Origin: Pannonibacter anstelovis
GTDB taxonomy: Bacteria > Pseudomonadota > Alphaproteobacteria > Rhizobiales > Stappiaceae
DNA: 64,000 nucleotides
Direction: 5' to 3'
Assembly: GCF_036881715.1 (NCBI RefSeq)
Contig: NZ_JBAKBF010000003.1
Coordinates: forward strand, 124,001-188,000
This document shows, one piece after another, positions 51,338 to 59,418 of the stretch (the first letter of the stretch is position 1; each line of letters starts with the position of its first letter). The translations under genes were made by a program, and so were the position numbers. The notes under the pieces were generated by a model. The model was not told where the DNA came from and made no database searches. It saw only the letters and a list, made by a program, of their open reading frames with translations.

Positions 51338-51958
51338 ATGGAACGTCTCTTGGTGCTCGTCCGCCACGGCCAGAGCGAATGGAACCTCAAGAACCTCTTC
51401 ACCGGCTGGAAGGACCCGGACCTGACTGAGCAGGGCATCGGTGAAGCCAAGGCCGCCGGCGGCAAGCTGCGCGACATGAAGCTGAAGTTCGACGTCGCCT
51501 TCACCTCGGACCTGACCCGTGCGCAGCACACGCTGAAGCTCATCCTTGCCGAACTCGGCCAGGAGGGCCTGGAGACGATCCGCAATCAGGCCCTGAATGA
51601 GCGCGACTACGGCGACATCACCGGCATGAACAAGGATGAAGCCCGCGAGAAGTTCGGTGAAGAGCAGGTGCACATCTGGCGCCGCTCCTTCGACGTGCCC
51701 CCTCCGGGCGGCGAAAGCCTGAAGATGACCGCCGAGCGCGTTCTGCCCTATTACCGCGCCGAGATCCTGCCGCGCGTCATGGAAGGCACCCGCGTCATCG
51801 TTGCCGCCCACGGCAACTCCCTGCGCGCGCTGATCATGGAACTGGAAAAGCTGACGCCGGAACAGATCCTCAAGCGCGAACTGGGCACCGGCGCACCAGT
51901 CGTCTACCGTCTTGATGAAGACGGCCAGGTGGCAAGCGTCGAGGATCTGGCTGACTGA
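51338..51958 (+). CDS. gpmA: 2,3-bisphosphoglycerate-dependent phosphoglycerate mutase
   Basis: 206 residues, the short form usual in alphaproteobacteria. The phosphohistidine motif is LVLVRHGQSEWN (His10), with the partner motif ALNERDYGDITG and the second catalytic His in VIVAAHGNSLRAL. Interconverts 3- and 2-phosphoglycerate in glycolysis/gluconeogenesis. ATG 51338 has AAGGAGA 8 bases before it; the open frame upstream only shadows dapB. Terminator at 52034. Confidence 0.96.
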   Translation: MERLLVLVRHGQSEWNLKNLFTGWKDPDLTEQGIGEAKAAGGKLRDMKLKFDVAFTSDLTRAQHTLKLILAELGQEGLETIRNQALNERDYGDITGMNKDEAREKFGEEQVHIWRRSFDVPPPGGESLKMTAERVLPYYRAEILPRVMEGTRVIVAAHGNSLRALIMELEKLTPEQILKRELGTGAPVVYRLDEDGQVASVEDLAD

Positions 51959-52033
51959 AGCCCCGGTCAGCTGAGTCCAGAGGTATCAAGATCTGGCGTG
52001 CACTGATCCCCGGAAAACACAATTTTGCCATCG

Positions 52034-52062
52034 AGGGCACCCTCAAAAGGGGTGCCCTTTTT
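52034..52062 (+). terminator. Rho-independent terminator of dapB-gpmA
   Basis: AGGGCACCC, A-rich loop, GGGTGCCCT and then TTTT. Confidence 0.92.
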
Positions 52063-52168
52063 CATGGTCTGAAGCGCTCTTTCGCAGATTTCCGCCATTT
52101 TCCGGCCGTGCTGGCTTTGAGCCGGATCACTACATCTTGTGGGTATCCGACGCCATTTCACATAGGGA

Positions 52169-52196
52169 TTGATAAAAATCGAATCTCCGCTATGTT
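52169..52196 (+). promoter_or_regulatory. promoter of the riboswitch-nrdHIEF transcript
   Basis: TTGATA (52169-52174), a 16-base spacer, TATGTT (52191-52196). Transcription would start a few bases before the riboswitch P1 stem. Confidence 0.6.
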
Positions 52197-52197
52197 G

Positions 52198-52392
52198 ACT
52201 CCTGTTCAGGGTTCTCTGGCGGAAACGCCGATGAGCTAAGACGGGAACAGGGTGAAACCGGCGGAAATCCGGCAATTCCCAGGCTGCCCCCGCAACTGTG
52301 AACGGAGAGCGTTCGTCCTATTCTGCCACTTGGCCGCAAGGCCTGGGAAGGCGGGGCGGCGTGATGACCCGTGAGCCAGGAGACCTGCCTTG
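52198..52392 (+). promoter_or_regulatory. cobalamin (adenosylcobalamin) riboswitch
   Basis: Contains the conserved core in order: GGGAACAGGGTGAAA (52233-52256 region), CCGG..AATCCGG, the B12 box GCTGCCCCCGCAACTGT (about 52283-52299) and the closing GAGCCAGGAGACCTGCC (52373-52389). Binding of B12 coenzyme normally stops expression of the gene downstream. Here that gene is nrdH of a class Ib ribonucleotide reductase operon, an unusual but precedented target (actinobacterial nrdAB). Confidence 0.93.
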
Positions 52393-52694
52393 AACGTAAC
52401 GTCCACCGGCGGGGTGCCGGAGGGGTGTGGTCAGTTCATGTCCGGTTATGCCGGGCTGTCCGCTCCCTCTGGCCAGCGCCATCTGCTTCGGCAGCAGTGC
52501 TTCGGGGTGCAGGCATGATGAAGAGAGCCGTTTACGAGTTTCCGCCCGGGTAGTTGCCCGCGGCCTGTTTCCACCGTTCCGCCGGACACTATCTGGTTGG
52601 GGCGCGTAAATTTGTCCTTGAGTTTTCATCTGATACCGGCTGCGCAGACGCGTGGCCGAACCCTTTGTTACGTCCGTCATACGAGGAACGACCG

Positions 52695-52916
52695 ATGACC
52701 GTCACCGTCTACAGCAAGCCCGCCTGCGTCCAGTGCAATGCCACCACTCGCGCCCTTGAGCGCAAGGGCATTGACTACACGCTGGTCGATATCTCCGAAG
52801 ATACGGCGGCCTATGACTATGTGACCGGTCTTGGCTACCGCCAGGTGCCGGTGGTTGTTGCCGGCGAAAACCACTGGGCCGGTTTCCGCCCGGACCTGAT
52901 CGGCGGCCTCGCCTGA
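52695..52916 (+). CDS. nrdH: NrdH glutaredoxin-like redox protein
   Basis: 73 residues. The redox motif CVQC (Cys11-Cys14) follows VTVYSKPA, and the C-terminal HWAGFRPDLI is the NrdH-specific W-x-G-F-R-P-D signature. Thioredoxin-reductase-dependent electron donor for NrdEF. ATG 52695 has GAGGAACG upstream. First gene of nrdHIEF, downstream of the cobalamin riboswitch. Confidence 0.97.
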   Translation: MTVTVYSKPACVQCNATTRALERKGIDYTLVDISEDTAAYDYVTGLGYRQVPVVVAGENHWAGFRPDLIGGLA

Positions 52917-52938
52917 AACACTGAAGGGCGCATGCACC

Positions 52939-53337
52939 ATGGCCAGGCTCGTCTATTTTTCCAGCACTTCGGAAAATACCCGGCGCTTCGTTGAGAAGCT
53001 GGGTATGGACGCCATCCGCCTGCCCGTGGACGCCAGTGCGCCCGTGCCCCTCGTAAGCGAGCCCTTCGTGCTGGTGACACCGACCTATGGCGGCGGCACC
53101 CCGAAGGGCGCGGTGCCCAAGCCCGTGATCCGCTTTCTCAACGAGGAGCAGAACCGCACTCTCCTACGCGGCGTCATTGCTGCGGGAAACACCAATTTTG
53201 GCGAAGGCTATGCCATCGCCGGCAACATCATTTCCGCCAAGTGCAACGTGCCGTTCCTCTACAGGTTCGAGCTTCTGGGCACGGCGGAAGATGTCGGGAA
53301 CGTCACCCTCGGACTGGAACGGTTTTGGACATGCTAG
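52939..53337 (+). CDS. nrdI: NrdI flavodoxin-like activator of class Ib ribonucleotide reductase
   Basis: 132 residues. FMN-binding VYFSSTSENTRRFVEKL at the N terminus, TPTYGGGTPKGAVP and GNTNFGEGYAIAGN around the flavin. NrdI supplies the oxidant that builds the dimanganese-tyrosyl radical of NrdF. It ends 7 bases inside nrdE (ATGCTAG overlap), showing translational coupling. Confidence 0.96.
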   Translation: MARLVYFSSTSENTRRFVEKLGMDAIRLPVDASAPVPLVSEPFVLVTPTYGGGTPKGAVPKPVIRFLNEEQNRTLLRGVIAAGNTNFGEGYAIAGNIISAKCNVPFLYRFELLGTAEDVGNVTLGLERFWTC

Positions 53338-55535
53338 ACACGGATTCCCCGCAGGACGCGGGCGCAAAGACCCACTCCGCAGCCGTTGCCCCGGCTTCCG
53401 GCGGCAGCAATGCCCGTCAGTCCACGGCGCTGGACTATCACGCGCTGAACGCGATGCTGAACCTCTATGATGATGAGGGAAAGATCCAGTTCGAGAAGGA
53501 CCGCGAGGCCGCTCGCCAGTATTTCCTCTCGCACGTGAACCAGAACACGGTCTTCTTCCATAATCTGAAGGAGAAGCTCGATTATCTGGTCACCGAGGGC
53601 TACTACGAGCCCGAGGTTCTGGAACAGTATTCCTTCGAATTCGTGCGCGACCTGTTCGACGCTGCCTATGCGAAGAAGTTCCGCTTCCCGACCTTCCTCG
53701 GCGCCTTCAAGTATTACACGTCCTATACGCTGAAGACGTTTGACGGAAAGCGCTATCTGGAGCGCTACGAAGACCGCGTCTGCATGGTGGCGCTGGCGCT
53801 GGCACGCGGCGACGAAGCCCTTGCCATGGCGATGATGGAAGAGATCATCACCGGCCGCTTCCAGCCGGCAACGCCGACCTTCCTCAACGCGGGCAAGAAG
53901 AGCCGCGGCGAGCTGGTGTCCTGCTTCCTGCTGCGCATCGAAGACAACATGGAGTCCATCGGCCGGTCGATCAATTCGGCGCTGCAGCTGTCCAAGCGCG
54001 GCGGCGGCGTAGCCCTGTGCCTGACGAACCTGCGCGAATCGGGTGCGCCCATCAAGCACATCGAGAACCAGTCTTCCGGCGTCATCCCGGTGATGAAGCT
54101 GCTGGAAGACAGCTTCTCCTATGCCAACCAGCTGGGTGCCCGTCAGGGCGCGGGAGCGGTGTATCTCAACGCCCACCACCCGGACATCATGCGCTTCCTC
54201 GACACCAAGCGCGAGAACGCGGATGAGAAGATCCGCATCAAGACCCTGTCGCTGGGTGTCGTCGTGCCGGACATCACCTTTGAACTCGCCCGCAACAACG
54301 AGGACATGTACCTGTTCTCGCCCTATGACGTGGAGCGGGTCTACGGAGTGCCCTTCTCCGAGATTTCGGTCACGGAAAAGTACCGCGAGATGGTCGAGGA
54401 CGCGCGCATCCGCAAGTCCAAGATCAAGGCCCGCGAGTTCTTCCAGATCATTGCCGAGATCCAGTTCGAGAGCGGCTATCCTTACCTCATGTTCGAGGAC
54501 ACGGTGAACCGCGCCAACCCGATTGCCGGCCGCATTTCCATGAGCAACCTGTGCTCGGAAATCCTGCAGGTGAGCGAGGCCAGCCTCTATGAGGAGGACC
54601 TGTCTTACTCGCACCTCGGCAAGGACATTTCCTGCAATCTCGGCTCGCTGAACATCGCCAAAACGATGGATTCGGATGATTTCGGCCGCACGGTCGAAAC
54701 CTCCATCCGCGCCCTGACGGCGGTTGCCGAAATGAGCAACATCACCTCCGTGCCCTCCATCGCCCGCGGCAATGCGGAGAGCCATGCCATCGGCCTTGGT
54801 CAGATGAACCTGCACGGCTATCTCGCCCGCGAGCGCATTTTCTACGGCTCGGAAGAAGGCATCGACTTCACCAACATCTACTTCTACGCCGTAACCTATC
54901 ACGCCATCCGTGCGTCGAACCGTCTGGCTGTCGAAAAGGGCCGCAGCTTCAAGGGCTTCGAGAAGTCCAAGTATGCTTCCGGCGAATATTTCGACAAGTA
55001 CACAGATCAGGTCTGGGCGCCGAAGACGGAGCGGGTGGCACAGCTTTTCGCCGACGCCGGGATCCATATCCCGACGCAGGACGACTGGCGCACCCTCAAG
55101 GCCGAGGTGATGGCAGGCGGGCTCTATAACCAGAACCTGCAGGCCGTGCCGCCCACCGGCTCGATCTCCTACATCAACCACTCGACCTCCTCGATCCACC
55201 CGATCGTGTCGAAGATCGAGATCCGCAAGGAAGGCAAGATCGGCCGCGTCTATTATCCGGCGCCCTACATGTCGAACGAGAACCTCGACTACTATCAGGA
55301 TGCCTACGAGATCGGGCCGGAGAAGATCATCGACACCTATGCCGCAGCCACGCAGCACGTGGATCAGGGCCTGTCGCTGACGCTTTTCTTCCGCGACACG
55401 GCCACGACCCGCGACATCAACCGGGCGCAGATCTACGCCTGGAAGAAGGGCATCAAGACCATCTATTACATCCGCCTGCGCCAGATGGCTCTGGACGGCA
55501 CGCAGGTTCAGGGCTGCGTGTCCTGCACCCTGTAA
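53331..55535 (+). CDS. nrdE: class Ib ribonucleotide reductase large subunit
   Basis: 734 residues; reduces NDPs to dNDPs. It has no N-terminal ATP-cone, as in class Ib. The active-site cysteines lie in GELVSCFLLRIEDN and SNLCSEILQ, and the C-terminal redox pair is QGCVSCTL, reduced by NrdH. PPTGSISYINHSTSS is a further signature. The ATG lies within the nrdI stop. The N-terminal 30-35 residues (Ala/Ser-rich) extend beyond the usual start. Confidence 0.97.
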   Translation: MLDTDSPQDAGAKTHSAAVAPASGGSNARQSTALDYHALNAMLNLYDDEGKIQFEKDREAARQYFLSHVNQNTVFFHNLKEKLDYLVTEGYYEPEVLEQYSFEFVRDLFDAAYAKKFRFPTFLGAFKYYTSYTLKTFDGKRYLERYEDRVCMVALALARGDEALAMAMMEEIITGRFQPATPTFLNAGKKSRGELVSCFLLRIEDNMESIGRSINSALQLSKRGGGVALCLTNLRESGAPIKHIENQSSGVIPVMKLLEDSFSYANQLGARQGAGAVYLNAHHPDIMRFLDTKRENADEKIRIKTLSLGVVVPDITFELARNNEDMYLFSPYDVERVYGVPFSEISVTEKYREMVEDARIRKSKIKAREFFQIIAEIQFESGYPYLMFEDTVNRANPIAGRISMSNLCSEILQVSEASLYEEDLSYSHLGKDISCNLGSLNIAKTMDSDDFGRTVETSIRALTAVAEMSNITSVPSIARGNAESHAIGLGQMNLHGYLARERIFYGSEEGIDFTNIYFYAVTYHAIRASNRLAVEKGRSFKGFEKSKYASGEYFDKYTDQVWAPKTERVAQLFADAGIHIPTQDDWRTLKAEVMAGGLYNQNLQAVPPTGSISYINHSTSSIHPIVSKIEIRKEGKIGRVYYPAPYMSNENLDYYQDAYEIGPEKIIDTYAAATQHVDQGLSLTLFFRDTATTRDINRAQIYAWKKGIKTIYYIRLRQMALDGTQVQGCVSCTL

Positions 55536-55561
55536 GCTGTCTTGTCCGTGGAGAAAGCATC

Positions 55562-56536
55562 ATGAACATGCACATCAAGCCCGCCTCCCGCGTGCGCGCC
55601 ATCAACTGGAACCGCATGGAGGACGACAAGGATCTGGAAGTCTGGAACCGCCTGACCGGCAATTTCTGGCTGCCCGAGAAAGTTCCGCTGTCCAACGACA
55701 TCCAGTCCTGGGCGACCCTCCGCCCGGAAGAGCAGCGCCTGACCATCCGCGTCTTCACCGGCCTCACCCTGCTGGACACCATCCAGAACGGCGTTGGCGC
55801 GGTGACGCTGATGGAAGACGCCGTGACGCAGCATGAGGAGGCGGTTCTGTCGAACATCTCCTTCATGGAAGCGGTGCATGCGCGCTCCTATTCCTCCATC
55901 TTCTCCACGCTCTGCCTGACGCCGGACGTGGACGAGGCCTACCGCTGGTCGGAGGAGAACGAGTTCCTGCAGCGCAAGTCCGCGCTGATCATGGAACAGT
56001 ACGCGAGCGGCGATCCGCTGAAGAAGAAGGTAGCCTCGGTTTTCCTCGAGAGCTTCCTGTTTTACTCCGGGTTCTATCTGCCGATATACTGGTCGAGCCG
56101 CGCCAGGCTGACGAACACGGCGGACCTTATCCGCCTGATCATCCGCGACGAGGCGGTGCATGGCTATTATGTCGGTTACAAATTCCAGCGTGCGCTGGAG
56201 CGGGAGCCGGAAGCCCGCCGTCAGGAGATCAAGGATTTCGCCTTTGATCTGCTGCTGGAGCTTTACGACAACGAGACCCGCTACACCGAAGACCTTTACG
56301 ACGGTGCGGGCCTGACCGAAGACGTGAAGAAGTTCCTGCATTACAACGCCAACAAGGCGCTGATGAACCTCGGCTACGAAGCCCTGTTCCCGGCGGAAGC
56401 CTGCAAGGTGAACCCGGCAATTCTCTCGGCCCTTTCGCCGAATGCCGACGAGAACCACGACTTCTTCTCCGGCTCCGGCTCGTCCTATGTCATCGGCAAG
56501 GCCGTGGCCACCGAAGACGAAGACTGGGATTTCTGA
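55562..56536 (+). CDS. nrdF: class Ib ribonucleotide reductase small subunit
   Basis: 324 residues, a ferritin-like dimetal protein that houses the tyrosyl radical. Metal ligands and radical Tyr lie in ISFMEAVHARSYSSIF (Glu, His and Tyr) and in LIIRDEAVHGYYVGYKFQ. The C-terminal DEDWDF peptide docks to NrdE. Probably Mn2-Y assembled with NrdI, fitting an organism with a Mur-like manganese regulator. Terminator 25 bases downstream. Confidence 0.97.
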   Translation: MNMHIKPASRVRAINWNRMEDDKDLEVWNRLTGNFWLPEKVPLSNDIQSWATLRPEEQRLTIRVFTGLTLLDTIQNGVGAVTLMEDAVTQHEEAVLSNISFMEAVHARSYSSIFSTLCLTPDVDEAYRWSEENEFLQRKSALIMEQYASGDPLKKKVASVFLESFLFYSGFYLPIYWSSRARLTNTADLIRLIIRDEAVHGYYVGYKFQRALEREPEARRQEIKDFAFDLLLELYDNETRYTEDLYDGAGLTEDVKKFLHYNANKALMNLGYEALFPAEACKVNPAILSALSPNADENHDFFSGSGSSYVIGKAVATEDEDWDF

Positions 56537-56561
56537 GACCCGGCCAGAGCCAGCCAGATTT

Positions 56562-56600
56562 CAGGGCCTTACGCTTGCGCGTGAGGCCCTGTTCTTTTTT
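56562..56600 (+). terminator. Rho-independent terminator of nrdHIEF
   Basis: CAGGGCCTTACGC, loop TTGC, GCGTGAGGCCCTG (13-bp stem, one G-U), then TTCTTTTTT. It separates the operon from the convergent cobM. Confidence 0.95.
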
Positions 56601-56619
56601 CAAGCTGACGCTTGCGGCG

Positions 56620-57387
56620 TCACAAGCCCTCCCGGCCCCTGAAGCGGCGCTGATAGGCCGGATCATAAAGCGCGCTTTCGCGGAATTCCTTCGCGCCAAG
56701 CCCGCGGCCGACGAAAATCAGCGCCGTACGCTCGATCGGGTTTTCCGCCACCTTGGCACAGATATCCGCCAGCGTGCCGGAGACGATCCGTTCATCCGGC
56801 CAGGACGCCTTGACGACAATGGCAACCGGGCAATCCGCTCCGTAAAGAGGGGTCAGCTCCGCCACCACCTTGTCGAGCGCATGGATGGCGAGGTGGATCG
56901 CCAGCGTCGCGCCGGTGGCGCCGAACCGGTCGAGCGTTTCCCCCTCCGGCATGGGCGAGGCCCGGCCAGACACACGGGTGAGGACAAGGCTCTGGGCCTC
57001 CGCCGGGATCGTCAGCTCGCGCCCGAGGGCCGAGGCAGCCGCCGCAAAGGCAGGCACGCCCGGCGTCATGGTGTAGCCGATGCCCAGCCGGTCCAGCCGC
57101 CGGATCTGCTCGGCCACCGCGCTCCAGACCGAGAGGTCGCCGGAGTGCAGGCGGGCCACATCCTGCCCGTTTTGAGAAGCACGCAGGAACTCGGCCTCGA
57201 TCTCGTCCAGCGACAGCGGCGCCGTGTCGATGATCCGCGCACCTTTCGGGCAGAAAGACAGAAGCTCTTCCGAGACGAGAGACCCGGCATAAAGGCAGAC
57301 CGGGCAGCTTTCGATCAGGCTGCGCCCCCGGACGGTGATCAGATCAGCCGCGCCCGGGCCTGCGCCGATAAAATGGACCTTCATCAT
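56620..57387 (-). CDS. cobM: precorrin-4 C11-methyltransferase
   Basis: 255 residues, a tetrapyrrole methylase that methylates C11 of precorrin-4 to give precorrin-5. The SAM-binding N terminus is VHFIGAGPGAADLITVRG, then CLYAGSLV, ARLHSGDLSVWSAVAEQ and GYTMTPGVPAFAAAA, all typical of CobM/CbiF. It starts ATGATGA over the cobL stop, so cobL-cobM are coupled. Last gene of the leftward cobalamin series. Confidence 0.95.
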   Translation of the reverse strand: MMKVHFIGAGPGAADLITVRGRSLIESCPVCLYAGSLVSEELLSFCPKGARIIDTAPLSLDEIEAEFLRASQNGQDVARLHSGDLSVWSAVAEQIRRLDRLGIGYTMTPGVPAFAAAASALGRELTIPAEAQSLVLTRVSGRASPMPEGETLDRFGATGATLAIHLAIHALDKVVAELTPLYGADCPVAIVVKASWPDERIVSGTLADICAKVAENPIERTALIFVGRGLGAKEFRESALYDPAYQRRFRGREGL

Positions 57388-58655
57388 TCTTCCTCTTTGC
57401 TTGGGCTTTCATCCACCGGGGGCTTCGCCCAGCTCCATTGGGTAACGGGCATGGCCGGCCGCCAGCCGTGCATCGAGCCGATGGGTGAGGCGCGGGCGAT
57501 TTCAATGCGCGTCAGCGAGCCGCCGTTGCGGGCATGCAGGGCAAGAAGCACGGCTTCCATCTCTGTCGTCACCGCATTGGCCACAAGCCGGCCGCCGGGC
57601 TTCAGCCGTTCGATGACCGCATCCATGACACCGGGGTTCGTGCCGCCACCGCCAACGAACACGGCATCGGGTGCAGGCAGATCCGCGAGCGCTGCTGGCG
57701 CTTCACCCTCAATGACCTGCAGGCCGGGCGCGCCGAAGCTTGCGGCATTGCGGCGGATGCGGGAGGCGCGTTCGCCCTCGCTTTCGATGGCAATGGCCCT
57801 GAGCGAAGCATCCGCTAGCATCCATTCGATGCTGACCGAACCGGAACCTCCGCCAACATCCCACAGCAGTTCCCCGCGCCGGGGGGCAAGGGCGGAGAGG
57901 GTCAGCGCCCTGACCTCACGCTTGGTGATCTGGCCATCATGCTCGAACAGGCTGTCATCCAAACCCGGCGCATAGGGCAGCACCCGCGCACCAGAACCTG
58001 CCAGCACCTCGATGGCGCAGACATTCAGCGCATGGAAATCCTGAGGAGCAAACGTCTCTGCCCTCTGGCAGCTGATGCGCTCCCTGTCCCCGCCGAGCGC
58101 CTCCAGCACATGAACCTGCGAGGCGCCGAAGCCATCCCCGCTCAGAAGACCTGCGATGGCGGCAGGTCCGTGCTCATCCGAAGTCAGCGCAATTATGCGG
58201 GCACCGGGGTGGAGATGCGGACGGATCAGCTCCACCGGGCGGCCATGCACGGACACACAGACCGTCTCCGCCAGAGCCCAGCCAAGGCGTGACGCGGCCA
58301 GGCTGAAGGAAGACGGGTGCGGAATGACCCGCATCTCTCTGGCCGGTATCCGCCGCGCCAATGTCGCCCCTGCGCCATAAAGAAACGGGTCCCCGGAAGC
58401 CAGAACAACAACCGCCCGCCCGCGTTCGGCAGCAACCGCTTCCACCGAGCGCTCGAACGGACTGAGCCAGGGCCGGGCCTCGCCCGTGATCGCAGCCCCG
58501 GCCAGATCGAGATGCCGGACACCGCCAAAGACCACCTCCGCCGCTGCGAGCGCTGCCTTGGCAGCCTCGCCAATGCCCGCTAAACCATCCTCACCGATGC
58601 CGATGATGGTCAGCCAGGGATGCCGGGGAGACGGCGGGAGATCACGCTTGGACAA
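57384..58655 (-). CDS. cobL: precorrin-6Y C5,15-methyltransferase (decarboxylating), TTG start
   Basis: 423 residues, a CbiE-CbiT fusion. The N-terminal methylase (WLTIIGIGEDGLAGIG, VLASGDPFLYGAGATLARR, about 1-205) works at C5, and the C-terminal Rossmann methyltransferase (ELLWDVGGGSGSVSIEWML, about 235-245 onwards) at C15 with decarboxylation. No ATG is available before the first beta strand. TTG 58655 is preceded by GAGGA at about 8 bases. Its first 8 bases overlap the divergent cobK start region. Confidence 0.94.
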   Translation of the reverse strand: MSKRDLPPSPRHPWLTIIGIGEDGLAGIGEAAKAALAAAEVVFGGVRHLDLAGAAITGEARPWLSPFERSVEAVAAERGRAVVVLASGDPFLYGAGATLARRIPAREMRVIPHPSSFSLAASRLGWALAETVCVSVHGRPVELIRPHLHPGARIIALTSDEHGPAAIAGLLSGDGFGASQVHVLEALGGDRERISCQRAETFAPQDFHALNVCAIEVLAGSGARVLPYAPGLDDSLFEHDGQITKREVRALTLSALAPRRGELLWDVGGGSGSVSIEWMLADASLRAIAIESEGERASRIRRNAASFGAPGLQVIEGEAPAALADLPAPDAVFVGGGGTNPGVMDAVIERLKPGGRLVANAVTTEMEAVLLALHARNGGSLTRIEIARASPIGSMHGWRPAMPVTQWSWAKPPVDESPSKEEE

Positions 58656-59418
58656 AAGTCATATCCTCATTCTGGCAGGCACGGCGGAGGCGCGGGCACT
58701 GGCGGAACAGCTTGTCCTGCGCACTGACCTGTCGGTTACACTGTCGCTTGCAGGCCGCACGCAGCATCCGGCAGCCCTGCCCGGCCACATCCGCTCCGGC
58801 GGCTTCGGTGGCGCCGATGGGCTTGCGGACTATCTGAGACGGCAAAACATCCGCCTTCTGATCGACGCTACCCATCCCTTTGCAGCGCGCATCTCGCACA
58901 ACGCTGCTGAGGCGGCGGCGCGCCTTGGCCTGCCGCTCCTGAAAGTCGAACGCCCGCCCTGGGTGCCGCAGGAGGGTGACAGATGGACCAGCGTCCAGAC
59001 GGTGCCGGAGGCCGTTGCGGCGCTGGGAGCGGACCAGCGGCGTGTGTTTCTGGCAACCGGCCGGCAGGAAGCTGCGGCGGTCAACAGCGCGCCCCAGCAT
59101 GTCTATCTGGTGCGCAGCGTCGATCCGGTCGATCCGCCGCTCACCGTTCCCCATGCCACCTGCATTCTGGGCCGCGGGCCCTTTGGCCTCGACGAGGAAC
59201 TGGAACTGCTGCGGCAGCACCGGATTGACGTCATCATCTGCAAGAACAGCGGCGGAAAGGCCACCTTTGCCAAGCTGCAGGCAGCGCGCCAGCTGGGGCT
59301 TGAGGTCATCATGGTCGAGCGCAGCAGCACGGCAGCGGCCCTCACCGCAGGCACTGCCGGGGAAGCCTTGCGCCTGATTGATCACCTGCTGCCTCCGCCA
59401 GAAAAGCGCGGCGTATAG
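58648..59418 (+). CDS. cobK: precorrin-6A reductase, TTG start, opposite strand to the rest of the cluster
   Basis: 256 residues; reduces precorrin-6A (made by CobF) to 6B with NADPH. HILILAGTAEARALAEQL, IDATHPFAARISHNAAEAA and VIICKNSGGKATFAKL are CobK/CbiJ motifs. The TTG at 58648 has CGGGAG 7 bases upstream; the frame upstream merely shadows cobL. Head-to-head it overlaps cobL by 8 bases, and tail-to-tail it overlaps cobJ by 37 bases. Its promoter must lie inside cobL. Confidence 0.93.
   Translation: MDKSHILILAGTAEARALAEQLVLRTDLSVTLSLAGRTQHPAALPGHIRSGGFGGADGLADYLRRQNIRLLIDATHPFAARISHNAAEAAARLGLPLLKVERPPWVPQEGDRWTSVQTVPEAVAALGADQRRVFLATGRQEAAAVNSAPQHVYLVRSVDPVDPPLTVPHATCILGRGPFGLDEELELLRQHRIDVIICKNSGGKATFAKLQAARQLGLEVIMVERSSTAAALTAGTAGEALRLIDHLLPPPEKRGV

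Larger units (their letters stand above)
51959..52694. other. 736-base region without genes, upstream of nrdH
   Basis: In order: the gpm terminator (52034-52062), a spacer, a promoter (52169-52196), a cobalamin riboswitch (about 52198-52392) and about 300 bases of leader before nrdH. The leader starts with hairpin CCGGC-GGGGT-GCCGG (52406-52420), followed by G-rich AGGGGTGTGG, and holds a 12-codon frame (52515-52553, MMKRAVYEFPPG) of unproven meaning. Confidence 0.75.

Noticed and set aside
52580..52605. NrdR box upstream of nrdH
   Set aside because: ACACTATCTGGTTG resembles half of an NrdR site, but the second half and the usual paired second box are missing.
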